Shown: piece by piece, positions 29,947 to 37,878 of the stretch
How the letters are laid out: the number at the start of each line of letters is the position of its first letter
How positions within the stretch are numbered: the first letter of the stretch is position 1
Assembly (NCBI GenBank): GCA_022824495.1
Contig: JAJDZU010000006.1
Location: 124,001-188,000, forward strand
Source of the DNA: Chloroflexota bacterium
Lineage (GTDB): Bacteria > Chloroflexota > UBA11872
DNA length: 64,000 bases
Reading direction: 5' to 3'
Notes under the pieces: generated by a model
Told to the model about the DNA's origin: nothing
Database searches by the model: none
What the model saw: the letters and a program-made list of their open reading frames with translations, nothing else
Translations under genes and position numbers: made by a program

Positions 29947-30960
29947 ATGGCTACCGGAACCATCGTGGTCACCGTGCACCGGCCGCTGCGCGAGATGACC
30001 CTGAAGCCCGAGGACGAGGCCCGCCTGGAAACGCTGGCCGCCCATGTGGTCAGCAACGACGGCGACGAACCCTGGACGCAAGACGACCTGATGGAGCACC
30101 TGGACCCCGACGTGCGGGCCGTCATTACCGGTTGGGGCAGTCCGAAGCTTGACCTGGAGGCGCTGGCCGCCGCGCCGAACCTGGAGATCGTGGCGCACGC
30201 CGCCGGGACCGTCCGGCCCTATGTGGACGAATCGGCCTGGGACAACGGTATCCGCGTGACCCATGCGGCGGACGTGATTGCCGAAGCGGTGGCGGAGTAC
30301 ACCATCGGCGCCATCCTGCTGGGGCTGCGCGGCTTTATCGAACACCAGGCGACCCTGCGGGCCGGCGGCTGGAAACAGTCCAGCGGCGGTTCGAACGTCG
30401 GCGGGTTGCTGGCCGAGCGCCGGGTGGGCGTGGTGGCCGCCAGCATGGTGGGGCGCCGCGTGATTCCGCTGCTGCGGGCCTTCACGCCCGACGTGGTGCT
30501 GTACGACCCGTTTGTGGACGAGCAGGGGGCCGCCGACATGGGCGTCGAGTTGGCGGACCTGGACACGCTGATGCGCACCAGCGACGTAGTGACCCTGCAC
30601 GCGCCGATCCTGCCCGAAACGCACCACATGATCGGACGGCGGGAACTGGACCTGATGAAGCCGGGGGCGCTGTTCGTCAATTGCGCGCGGGCCTGGCTGG
30701 TGGATCAGGATGCGCTGCTCGACGTATTGGCCGCCGGGAAGATCGATGCGGTGCTGGACGTGTTCGACGAGGAGCCGTTGCCGGCCGACTCGCCGTTCCG
30801 GGATCTGCCCAACGCGGTCCTGACGCCGCACATCGCCGGTTTCACGCTGGAAACGCGGGCGCGGCAGATGGGCCGGATGGTCGACGAGATCGCCCGTCAC
30901 TTTGCCGATGAGCCGCTGCGCCACGAGATCTCGCGCGAGCAAGCGGAGCGAATGGCCTAG
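29947..30960 (+). CDS. D-2-hydroxyacid dehydrogenase (PGDH-like) in polysaccharide locus
   Basis: A 337-aa NAD-dependent 2-hydroxyacid dehydrogenase of the D-isomer class. Start chosen at ATG 29947 after a GAAGG; the ATGA-coupled ATG at 29884 would add 21 poorly conserved residues. Family marks are 'ADVIAEAVAEYTIGAILLGLRG', 'LHAPILPETHHMIGRRELDLMKPGALFVNCARAWLVDQDAL' (catalytic Arg in NCAR), 'VLDVFDEEPLP' (Glu) and 'VLTPHIAGFT' (His). The dinucleotide motif is unusual: 'VGVVAASMVGRRV' lacks the G-x-G-x-x-G of relatives. In this context it may make a modified sugar-acid precursor, or belong to a separate pathway. Confidence 0.85.
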   Translation: MATGTIVVTVHRPLREMTLKPEDEARLETLAAHVVSNDGDEPWTQDDLMEHLDPDVRAVITGWGSPKLDLEALAAAPNLEIVAHAAGTVRPYVDESAWDNGIRVTHAADVIAEAVAEYTIGAILLGLRGFIEHQATLRAGGWKQSSGGSNVGGLLAERRVGVVAASMVGRRVIPLLRAFTPDVVLYDPFVDEQGAADMGVELADLDTLMRTSDVVTLHAPILPETHHMIGRRELDLMKPGALFVNCARAWLVDQDALLDVLAAGKIDAVLDVFDEEPLPADSPFRDLPNAVLTPHIAGFTLETRARQMGRMVDEIARHFADEPLRHEISREQAERMA

Positions 30961-30980
30961 CTCCGAGGAGGCGCCCGCTG

Positions 30981-32519
30981 GTGCTTGCAAGCCGGGCGGA
31001 CGTCATGGGTCGGCGCCGTGCGCCGACGCGAGGCATGGGCCGCTCGAGCCCGCTCCTGGTCGCCTTGCTGGCCGTCGCGGGCGCCGCGGTGGCGGGGGCC
31101 GCTGCCGCGCTCCTGATCGGCGCGCTGCCCGCCGAATCCGCGGTTCCCGTGCTGGCTCTGGTGCTGTCGGCGTTGGCGCTGACGCCCGCCGTTCATGCGT
31201 TGATCAGCCGCGGCGACCTGTTCCAGCCGATCGTGCCGATCGGACTGTTCTTCTTTCTTGACTTCGGCATGCGGACGCTGCTGGTCGAAGCGGGGAGCGA
31301 TTTGGCGGAAGCGTTCGTCTTCGTGAACATCGCCGGCACGCGGGGACCGGCGGTGGCCCTGGCCATGTTGGCGTTGGCGCTGACGTACGCCGGCTACTAC
31401 GCGCCCTGGTGGCGGCGCGCGGTTGGGCGGATACCGCAGATACCAATGGCCTTGCCCCCGCATGCGCCGTGGATGGTCCTGGGCCTGATCTATGTGGTGG
31501 GAGTGATTGCACGCGGCGTGCTGCTGCTGGACCGCGGGGCCACCTTTGCCAGCCTCGATCTCCAGGAGCGGCTGACCGACGACTTCAACCTCCTGCTGCA
31601 AATCGGCGGCTTCAGCCAGTTCGCCGTGCTGCTGGCGGGCGTCTATTTGTTTCGGCGGGAACGCGTAGGGCCTGGCGTCGCGGCGGCGGTACTTGCGGTG
31701 ATCGCGCCAGTCGAGACGATCTTCACGGTGGCCTTCGGCGCCAAGCACGTCTTCGCGTTTCTACTGGTGGGCCTGGCGGGGCTCTACAACTTCCGGGTCC
31801 GGCGGCTGGGCGGCTTGCGATTCGCGCTCGCCGTTGCGGCGGCGGTGGTCGTGATGTTCGGCGCGGTAACGATCTACCGGGACCGGGTTCACCGGGGCGT
31901 GCTCGAGCGGCCGACGGATGCGGCGAGCCTGGCGACCGCACCCGTGGCGCTGGCCGGCGAACTGGCCGATGCCGGGCCGGGCGAGTTTCTGCACGCGGCG
32001 CTGCGGACTCTGGCGAACCGGCACACCTCGGGTGAAGTCGTGGCGTCGATCCTTGCGTACGGCGACGCCGTGGACCTGGAAGTCACGGGCGCCGACCTGG
32101 CGTTGATTCCCGCCTTTGCGTTCGTGCCGCGAGCGATCTGGCCGGACAAGCCGGCGCCGTTCTCGCCGCAGGTCAGCAGCGCGTTTCGAGGCGTGGAGGG
32201 CAATCGAACGTCGTTCGGCATGACGCATACCGGCGACCTGTATCTGCGCCACGGCCTGGCGGGCGTGGTGATCGGCAGCCTGGCGCTCGGGCTGCTGTAC
32301 CGGCTGCTGTACGGCTGGCTGGTGGACCGGCCGGGCGCCACGGCGGTAGGCGCGGTGCTGTACCTGGCGTTGTTCTGGCGGATCATCTTTGTGAACGCCG
32401 AGATCATCCCGGTGTACGTACAGGCCATCAGATCCCTGGTCGTAGGTCTGGGCTTGCTGGCGTTGGTCACCTGCGCGTCGCAGCTGATGGGCGGTGGTCG
32501 GGCTCAGCGGGGGCTGTAG
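30981..32519 (+). CDS. polysaccharide polymerase-like membrane protein (Wzy-like)
   Basis: A 512-aa membrane protein with about 11 helices. It starts at GTG 30981 after a GAGGAGG. Features of O-antigen/exopolysaccharide polymerases are visible: many helices, a long periplasmic loop 'RDRVHRGVLERPTDAASLATAP...', and 'LIPAFAFVPRAIWPDKPAPFSPQVSSAF' followed by 'GDLYLRHGLAGVVIGSLALGLLYRLLYG'. This pattern occurs in oligosaccharide repeat-unit polymerases. Sequence conservation in that family is weak, so the call rests on topology and on the surrounding genes. The 3' end overlaps the converging GT2 gene by 16 bp. Confidence 0.7.
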   Translation: MLASRADVMGRRRAPTRGMGRSSPLLVALLAVAGAAVAGAAAALLIGALPAESAVPVLALVLSALALTPAVHALISRGDLFQPIVPIGLFFFLDFGMRTLLVEAGSDLAEAFVFVNIAGTRGPAVALAMLALALTYAGYYAPWWRRAVGRIPQIPMALPPHAPWMVLGLIYVVGVIARGVLLLDRGATFASLDLQERLTDDFNLLLQIGGFSQFAVLLAGVYLFRRERVGPGVAAAVLAVIAPVETIFTVAFGAKHVFAFLLVGLAGLYNFRVRRLGGLRFALAVAAAVVVMFGAVTIYRDRVHRGVLERPTDAASLATAPVALAGELADAGPGEFLHAALRTLANRHTSGEVVASILAYGDAVDLEVTGADLALIPAFAFVPRAIWPDKPAPFSPQVSSAFRGVEGNRTSFGMTHTGDLYLRHGLAGVVIGSLALGLLYRLLYGWLVDRPGATAVGAVLYLALFWRIIFVNAEIIPVYVQAIRSLVVGLGLLALVTCASQLMGGGRAQRGL

Positions 32520-33469
32520 GCGCCTGTCAGTACCTCATGCACGCCCTGCCAGACGCCGACGGCGCGGGCCGCGCGAGCCGTGGCGTCCAGTAGCGCGAAG
32601 GTCGCCAGGTCGGAAGGTCCACGCGGCGAACGCTGAGCCAGGCAACGGGCTCGGTGCAGCGGAACGGCCAGCGTGACGATCTCGGCGGCCGTCAGGACGG
32701 TGCGGGCCAATGCCGCCGCTAGCAGGTGGGCGACGCCGTGACGTCGCCGGTTGCGGCGGCTGTAGGCGAAGTTGCGGCCGCGTCGGCGCTGCAGGGCCAG
32801 AAACGCACCCCAGGTCTTCGGGCGGTCGTGCAGGACTTCAGTGGTCAGGTCCTCGACCCGCCGAAAGCCGGCTGCCATCACACGTTCGCCGAATTCGGAG
32901 TCGTCTCCACGCGGCAGGTCTTCACGAAACGGGCCCACCGCCTGGAACACCTGAGAGCGAACGGAGAACGCCTGCGAGCTGCGCTGTGGCTCGGGTCCGG
33001 CCAGGGCCAGCTCATGCTCGATCTGCAGGTAGCGCGAAGGCGCCCGAGCGCGGTCGGCCACGCGCGAGCCAACGAGTACGTAATCGGTTCCGGCGGCGTA
33101 GTGCGCCAGGATGCGGACCGCGAAGTCACTGGGCAGCGTCAGGTCGGCGTCCATGAACACCAGGATGTCGCCCGTCGCAATGCGCGCACCGCTGTTGCGA
33201 GCGGCGGCAACGCCGTGCGGGAGCGGGTGGCGAATCGTGCGCACCGGCCGGACGCTGCCCACCCGGACGAGCCGCCGGAGCGTCCCATCCGTCGATCCGT
33301 CATCCACGAATACGAGCTCAATGCTTGGATGCGTCTGACGGTCCATTGAATCGAGTATGTTCGCGACACGATGGGCTTCGTTGTAGGCGGGCACGATGAA
33401 GGAGACGAGGGGTTTCCCGCACTGAAGAGCGTCAGCCCGCGGCGCGGATGTTTCGGCTCCTTCAGCCAT
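32504..33469 (-). CDS. family-2 glycosyltransferase
   Basis: A 321-aa GT-A enzyme of family 2. ATG at 33469 overlaps the end of the preceding gene. The nucleotide-binding opening is 'VSFIVPAYNEAHRVANILDSM', followed by 'LVFVDDGSTDGTLRRL' and the metal-binding D-x-D in 'ILVFMDADLTLPSDF'. 'FREDLPRGDDSEFGERVMAAGFR' is the E/D-D motif typical of the acceptor side. The C-terminus has a hydrophobic region ('LLAAALARTVLTAAEIVTLAV'), suggesting membrane association. It is last in the minus-strand half of the polysaccharide locus. Confidence 0.92.
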   Translation of the reverse strand: MAEGAETSAPRADALQCGKPLVSFIVPAYNEAHRVANILDSMDRQTHPSIELVFVDDGSTDGTLRRLVRVGSVRPVRTIRHPLPHGVAAARNSGARIATGDILVFMDADLTLPSDFAVRILAHYAAGTDYVLVGSRVADRARAPSRYLQIEHELALAGPEPQRSSQAFSVRSQVFQAVGPFREDLPRGDDSEFGERVMAAGFRRVEDLTTEVLHDRPKTWGAFLALQRRRGRNFAYSRRNRRRHGVAHLLAAALARTVLTAAEIVTLAVPLHRARCLAQRSPRGPSDLATFALLDATARAARAVGVWQGVHEVLTGAYSPR

Positions 33470-34652
33470 CGAGCCGGGCCACGAAGGCCATGGCGAACGC
33501 GGTCGTGCCGCTGCTGCGGTAGTTCCACAAGAAGACCTGGACGGCTTCAACGTCGGGCGGCAATCGCAGCAACCGCGCTTCGCGCCGCCAGCCGTCCGGC
33601 AGACCGCCCTGCAGTCCGAACACCGCGGTGTCGGACCGTCCGGGCGCGCGCAGGTACAACCCAAAGTGCGGCTGGCCGCCGCCTACCCAGACTTCGCTGG
33701 CGAGCAGGTAGCAGGCGCCGGGTGTAACCGGAATCCAGTCGCTGCGAAGACGAGATGTCCGGGCCGGCCCGTTCAGGTTGTCCATGACCAGGGCGGAAAC
33801 CGGCAGGCCGTTCAGATCCGCGAAGCCAACGTGGATCGCGCCGGACGGAGCCGAATCGTCGCCGGGCGATTGGGGATGCGGAGTGAACCCCAGCGGCAGG
33901 CGGGCGCTGGTAACGCCCCAGGTGAACCCGCCGTTGGGCGCCAGGTTGCGCAATCGGCGCGAGTCCATGCCGCCGGGACGACCGGCGTCGTCCATCCAGC
34001 CCAGCTCCGCGCGTACCGACCCGCCCGCGGCAATGTCGTTACGCGCAAGCCGGACCTGCGCCAGGCGGCGTCCGTCGCCGCAGGTGTCGCGGCGTGGATT
34101 GACCGGAAGCTCGACGGTCGCCAGCGCGGGACCGTAGGGAGGGTCGGCTACGTCCTGCAGAAGCTCGTCCAGGAGAACCAATGCGGCGTCCGGTGCGTTG
34201 ACACCGGCTCGTGCGACCGACTCGCGAATGAGCGCCAGCGCGCGTTTCGAATCACCGGTCCTCCGGGCCAGGATCGCTTCCAGGTGCAACAGCACGCTCG
34301 ACCTGCTGGCAACACCGCGAGGCGTGCCCCCGAGGGAACGAAGCGCGGCCAACTCGTCGGCCGCATTGTCGTAAGCGCCCCGACCAAGGGCTCTTGAAAG
34401 CCGATAGTTGCCTTCAGCGTCGCTGGTTGAATCGACGACGGCGGCCGTCTCGAAGGCGGAAACGGCCAGTTCATCCGTCCCGCGCAGCACCGCCAGGTTT
34501 CCCACGTTGACGAACAGCGCGGATAGCCCGCAGCGAGCCGTGAAGCCGAGGACTGCTCCACTAAGAATCAGGACCGCGGCCAGTGCATGTCGGCGTCGAA
34601 TCCGAGCCCGGCGCGACTCCACTTCGCCGAGCGTCGGCTGGCTCTCAGACAC
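33462..34652 (-). CDS. membrane-anchored TPR-like protein of polysaccharide locus
   Basis: A 396-aa protein from GTG 34652. One N-terminal membrane helix ('ALAAVLILSGAVLGFTARCG') follows a short basic segment. Residues 60-160 are helical and repeat-like ('DELAVSAFETAAVVDSTSDAEGNYRLSRALGRGAYDNAADELAALRSLG'), which resembles TPR units, and the C-terminal 200 residues form a beta-rich region with Cys pairs. I cannot name a family. It is co-transcribed with the Wzz/kinase and GT2 genes, with overlapping ends on both sides, so a role in export or chain-length control is plausible but not proven. Confidence 0.65.
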   Translation of the reverse strand: MSESQPTLGEVESRRARIRRRHALAAVLILSGAVLGFTARCGLSALFVNVGNLAVLRGTDELAVSAFETAAVVDSTSDAEGNYRLSRALGRGAYDNAADELAALRSLGGTPRGVASRSSVLLHLEAILARRTGDSKRALALIRESVARAGVNAPDAALVLLDELLQDVADPPYGPALATVELPVNPRRDTCGDGRRLAQVRLARNDIAAGGSVRAELGWMDDAGRPGGMDSRRLRNLAPNGGFTWGVTSARLPLGFTPHPQSPGDDSAPSGAIHVGFADLNGLPVSALVMDNLNGPARTSRLRSDWIPVTPGACYLLASEVWVGGGQPHFGLYLRAPGRSDTAVFGLQGGLPDGWRREARLLRLPPDVEAVQVFLWNYRSSGTTAFAMAFVARLDG

Positions 34653-36027
34653 GCTCCGAGGGATCCCGGGCCGTGGCCTCGGTCGACTGCGCGGCACGTC
34701 CCTCGTATGCGTAGTCGCCGTGATACTCCGCGGTGACCCGTGGCCGCGCGGCGTTGATGACCGCGCCCAGGAGCACGGCGTCGGTCTTGAGCAGCACGTC
34801 CCGCGCTCGAAGCAGCGATCGGGGGCGCGTGACCCCGGACTGCACGACCAGCACCGCGGCCCCGCCGGAGGCCGCCAGGATGACCGGGTCCGACACGCCG
34901 AGCACGGGCGGACTGTCGATGATGACGATGTCCGCCAGTTCGCCAAGCTCGTCCAGCACGTCGCGCATCCGCGCCGAGGCCAGCAGTTCGGCGGCGTTTG
35001 GCGGCGACGCACCGGCCGGAATGAGCGACACGTTCGGGAAGGTGGTGGAGCGCACCGCGTCGGGCGCCGCCGCCTCCCGGTTAACCAGCAGGCTGGTCAG
35101 GCCACGCGTATTGCGCAGGTCGAACAGCGTGTGCAGGTGCGGGCGCCGCAGATCGGCGTCCACCAGAACCACGCGCCGATCCGACTGGCCGAAGGTCACC
35201 GCCAGATTGGCCGCCGTGGTCGACTTGCCCTCCCCCTGGTTGGCGCTGGTGATCAGCAGGCGCAGGGGTTGGCACAGTCCCCAGAGATCGATGCCGGTTC
35301 GGATCTTGCGATAGGCCTCCGCCGCCGAGGGCGCAAGGTCTCCCGCGCTCGGTGTACCGGTCTCGCCAGCATTCAGGACGCCCACGACACCGAGCGGGGC
35401 CAGCCCCAGCGTTTCCAGGTCGTCGGGCGACTTGACCGTGTCGTCCCGGTACTCCAGAAGGGCCGCGATAGCCCCGGCAGCCAGCAGGCCGGCCAGCGCG
35501 CCAAGCACGGCGTTGACAACCGGGCGGGGAGCGATCGGGACGGTGGGTTGCGACGCGGGCTGCGCGATTCGGAGTACTTGCTCCGCACGCCCCGGCGGCA
35601 GGAATGGTTGCTGCTGTTCGATGAATACGCGCGCAACAGCGTTGGCCAGGTCGCGGGAGAGCTCCGGGTCCGGCGTCTCGGCCCGGATCTCCAGCAACTG
35701 GGTCTGGGCGATGGCGATACCGCTGAGCAACTCCGCCAGGTCGTCGAGACCGACGGCCAGCTGGAGTTCGTCGGCAACCTGCTCCAGTACGACCCGCTGC
35801 GTGGCCATGCGGGCGTAGGTCTTGACCAACTGCTGGCTGAGCAGCGCGTCGCTGTAGGTCACCGTGCCGGGCGCGGCCGACTGGTTGACGACGATGGTGG
35901 CCGCGGCGCGGTAGGTGGGTTCAACCAGCTTTGAGACGCCCCAGGCGGCGGAACCGCCGGCCGCCAGGCCGATCAGCAGCACCCACCACCAGCGCACGAT
36001 GACGGCTGACGGCCAGCGGGGCTCCAC
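34645..36027 (-). CDS. Wzz-domain polysaccharide co-polymerase fused to BY-kinase
   Basis: A 460-aa protein from GTG 36027, preceded by AAAGG. The N-terminal Wzz part has two membrane helices ('WWWVLLIGLAAGGSAAWGV' and 'VLGALAGLLAAGAIAALLEY') flanking a periplasmic region. The C-terminal half is a P-loop tyrosine kinase: Walker A 'TSANQGEGKSTTAANLAV', Walker A' 'VVLVDADLRRPHLHTLFDL', Walker B 'DIVIIDSPPVLG'. Only two or three tyrosines occur near the end ('AEYHGDYAYEG'), fewer than in classic Wzc tyrosine clusters. It controls chain length and export in Gram-positive-like CapAB or Wzc systems. It is the first gene of the minus-strand operon. Confidence 0.88.
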   Translation of the reverse strand: MEPRWPSAVIVRWWWVLLIGLAAGGSAAWGVSKLVEPTYRAAATIVVNQSAAPGTVTYSDALLSQQLVKTYARMATQRVVLEQVADELQLAVGLDDLAELLSGIAIAQTQLLEIRAETPDPELSRDLANAVARVFIEQQQPFLPPGRAEQVLRIAQPASQPTVPIAPRPVVNAVLGALAGLLAAGAIAALLEYRDDTVKSPDDLETLGLAPLGVVGVLNAGETGTPSAGDLAPSAAEAYRKIRTGIDLWGLCQPLRLLITSANQGEGKSTTAANLAVTFGQSDRRVVLVDADLRRPHLHTLFDLRNTRGLTSLLVNREAAAPDAVRSTTFPNVSLIPAGASPPNAAELLASARMRDVLDELGELADIVIIDSPPVLGVSDPVILAASGGAAVLVVQSGVTRPRSLLRARDVLLKTDAVLLGAVINAARPRVTAEYHGDYAYEGRAAQSTEATARDPSERV

Positions 36028-36285
36028 ACCACAACCTTTCGGGAAGAGCTGCGCCCCGCCCGTCAGCTGCGGCTCGTGGTGAATGTACGTTTGCGGCCGG
36101 ACGGCCCGTGGGCACGCGTCCAACCGGCGGACAGGATACAAAGGCCGCGTTCGGCGTCACGCGGTTGCGCCGGTAGGGATCGGTTTGAATAAGGAGGCGA
36201 GAGCCGCCGCCGCTTGACGCACGGCGCGGGCGCCGACTACACCTTGAGCGACGGTGCGCCCGCGTGCGAGGAAAGGCAGATCGAC

Positions 36286-36708
36286 ATGACCCTCTGGACC
36301 GGCGAACTCAACTACGTGGCCGTAGTGGTGGCGGCGCTGATTCCCATGGCGCTCGGTATGTGGTGGTACGCGCCCAAGTTCGGCCTGGGCGGCATCTGGC
36401 TTGGTCTGGTCGGCATGACCCAGGAGGAGATCGCCGAGAGCGGCGGGTCGGGGCCCGCGATGGGGCTGACCCTGATTGGCGCGCTGGTGCAGTCCTACGT
36501 GCTGGCGCTGCTGGTGAAGATGACCGGCGCGGCCGGGTTTGGCGAAGGCGCGATCCTGGGCATCTGGCTGCTGGTCGGCGTCATCGCCACAACCAGTCTC
36601 GGCGTGTACCTGTTCGCAGGGCGCGGCGTGCGCCTGTGGGCCTTCAACAACGCCTACCACCTCGTCGGCGTCGTGCTGATGACCGGATTGCTCGCCGCCT
36701 GGTCGTAG
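36286..36708 (+). CDS. DUF1761 family membrane protein
   Basis: A 140-aa protein from ATG 36286. Four hydrophobic helices are predicted. It opens 'GELNYVAVVVAALIPMALGMWWYAPKFGLGGIWLGLVG', where the W-Y-x-P-x-x-F motif after the first helix is typical of DUF1761, and ends 'AFNNAYHLVGVVLMTGLLAAW', also family-like. The function is unknown. It stands alone between the polysaccharide locus and a lipid acyltransferase, and is divergent from the kinase gene. Confidence 0.8.
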   Translation: MTLWTGELNYVAVVVAALIPMALGMWWYAPKFGLGGIWLGLVGMTQEEIAESGGSGPAMGLTLIGALVQSYVLALLVKMTGAAGFGEGAILGIWLLVGVIATTSLGVYLFAGRGVRLWAFNNAYHLVGVVLMTGLLAAWS

Positions 36709-36796
36709 TTGCCCGACACTCGGGGATTCGAAGGCCCAACCATCGGGTTCTCCGGAGATTGCGACCATTGGTCAGCGGCCGAGCAGAGTCCAGCCC

Positions 36797-37690
36797 ATGA
36801 CTGACCGCGTGCGATCTCTCCGCGACTCAACGCTCTACGGCCTGGCGCTGCTGGCGACCGGCCTGGTGGCGCTGATCCCGGCTGGACTGGTCGACGCCCT
36901 GGCCGCGCGGCTTGGCCGCCTGGTATACCGACGCGCGGGTTCCCGCGCCGACCGGCTGCGCGCCAACCTGCGAGTCGTGGTGGGACCGGACGCGCCGGAC
37001 GCGCGGATCGAATCGCTGGCCGAAGGCGTGTACGCCGCCTACGGGCAGTATCAGGCGGAGTTCTTCACCATGCACTGGCCGGATCTCTGGAGGCGGCGAC
37101 GGCGGCTGGTTGTTGACGAAACCACGCTGCGGGAGGCCAAGCGCCGGGGAAACGGCGTGGTGCTATTCGGCATTCACGCGGGGAACTGGGACCTGGCGGC
37201 CTCGGAGTGCGCCCGCCGCTACGGCGCCTTTCACAGCGCCGGCGAATCGGTGGAGCCGGCCTGGCTGGGTCTGCTGACGAATCGGGTCAGGCGCGGGGCG
37301 GGCACGCGGCTCTACGATCCGATGAACGCGGCCCGTCCGTTGCTGCGAGCTCTACGCAACGGCGACATCATTGGGCTCGTTGCCGACCGGCCGGTGGCAG
37401 GGCCCGGTGTGGACGTGGAGCTCTGCGGCCGGACGGCTCACTTGCCAGTCGGTCCGGTCTGGCTGGCCCTGCGCAACGGCGCGCCCATGCTCCCAACGGC
37501 CATCGAACGGCAGCCCGACGGCACGGTCTTCGTCGAGTTCCTGGATCAAGTCGAACTTTCGGACCTCAAGCCCAACGCCGAGGGCATCGCCGTGGGTGTC
37601 CAGCGCATGGCCGACGCGTTGACGGTCCTGATCCGACGCGCCTACCCGAGCTGGTTCGCGCTCCAGGACGTCTGGACGGACGAGGCGTAG
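36797..37690 (+). CDS. lysophospholipid acyltransferase (LpxL/PatA-like)
   Basis: A 297-aa membrane-associated acyltransferase of the LpxL/HtrB/PatA superfamily. The catalytic HX4D-type motif is 'LFGIHAGNWDLA'. 'GLVADRPVAGPGVDVELCGRTAHLPVGPVWLAL' is the second conserved segment. An N-terminal hydrophobic helix ('LALLATGLVALIPAGLVDAL') anchors the protein. In actinobacteria such enzymes acylate phosphatidylinositol mannosides; in Gram-negatives, lipid A. No lipid A genes are seen in this window, so a glycolipid acceptor is more likely. Start ATG 36797. Confidence 0.85.
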   Translation: MTDRVRSLRDSTLYGLALLATGLVALIPAGLVDALAARLGRLVYRRAGSRADRLRANLRVVVGPDAPDARIESLAEGVYAAYGQYQAEFFTMHWPDLWRRRRRLVVDETTLREAKRRGNGVVLFGIHAGNWDLAASECARRYGAFHSAGESVEPAWLGLLTNRVRRGAGTRLYDPMNAARPLLRALRNGDIIGLVADRPVAGPGVDVELCGRTAHLPVGPVWLALRNGAPMLPTAIERQPDGTVFVEFLDQVELSDLKPNAEGIAVGVQRMADALTVLIRRAYPSWFALQDVWTDEA

Positions 37691-37878
37691 CGGTTAGCCA
37701 GCCGTCGGCCGCCGCGTGAGCCTCTTCACCTGTACCGGCCCCGGCGCGACGGCTTTAGGGTATGGTTGAAACATAACCAGCCACCGCGCGCAGCAGAAGA
37801 AGCAGTGCGCGCGAACATCGGAAACTGCGCGCCTATCGCCATGTTGAGCTTGCGTGCCTGATCCAGGGAGCACTTCCC

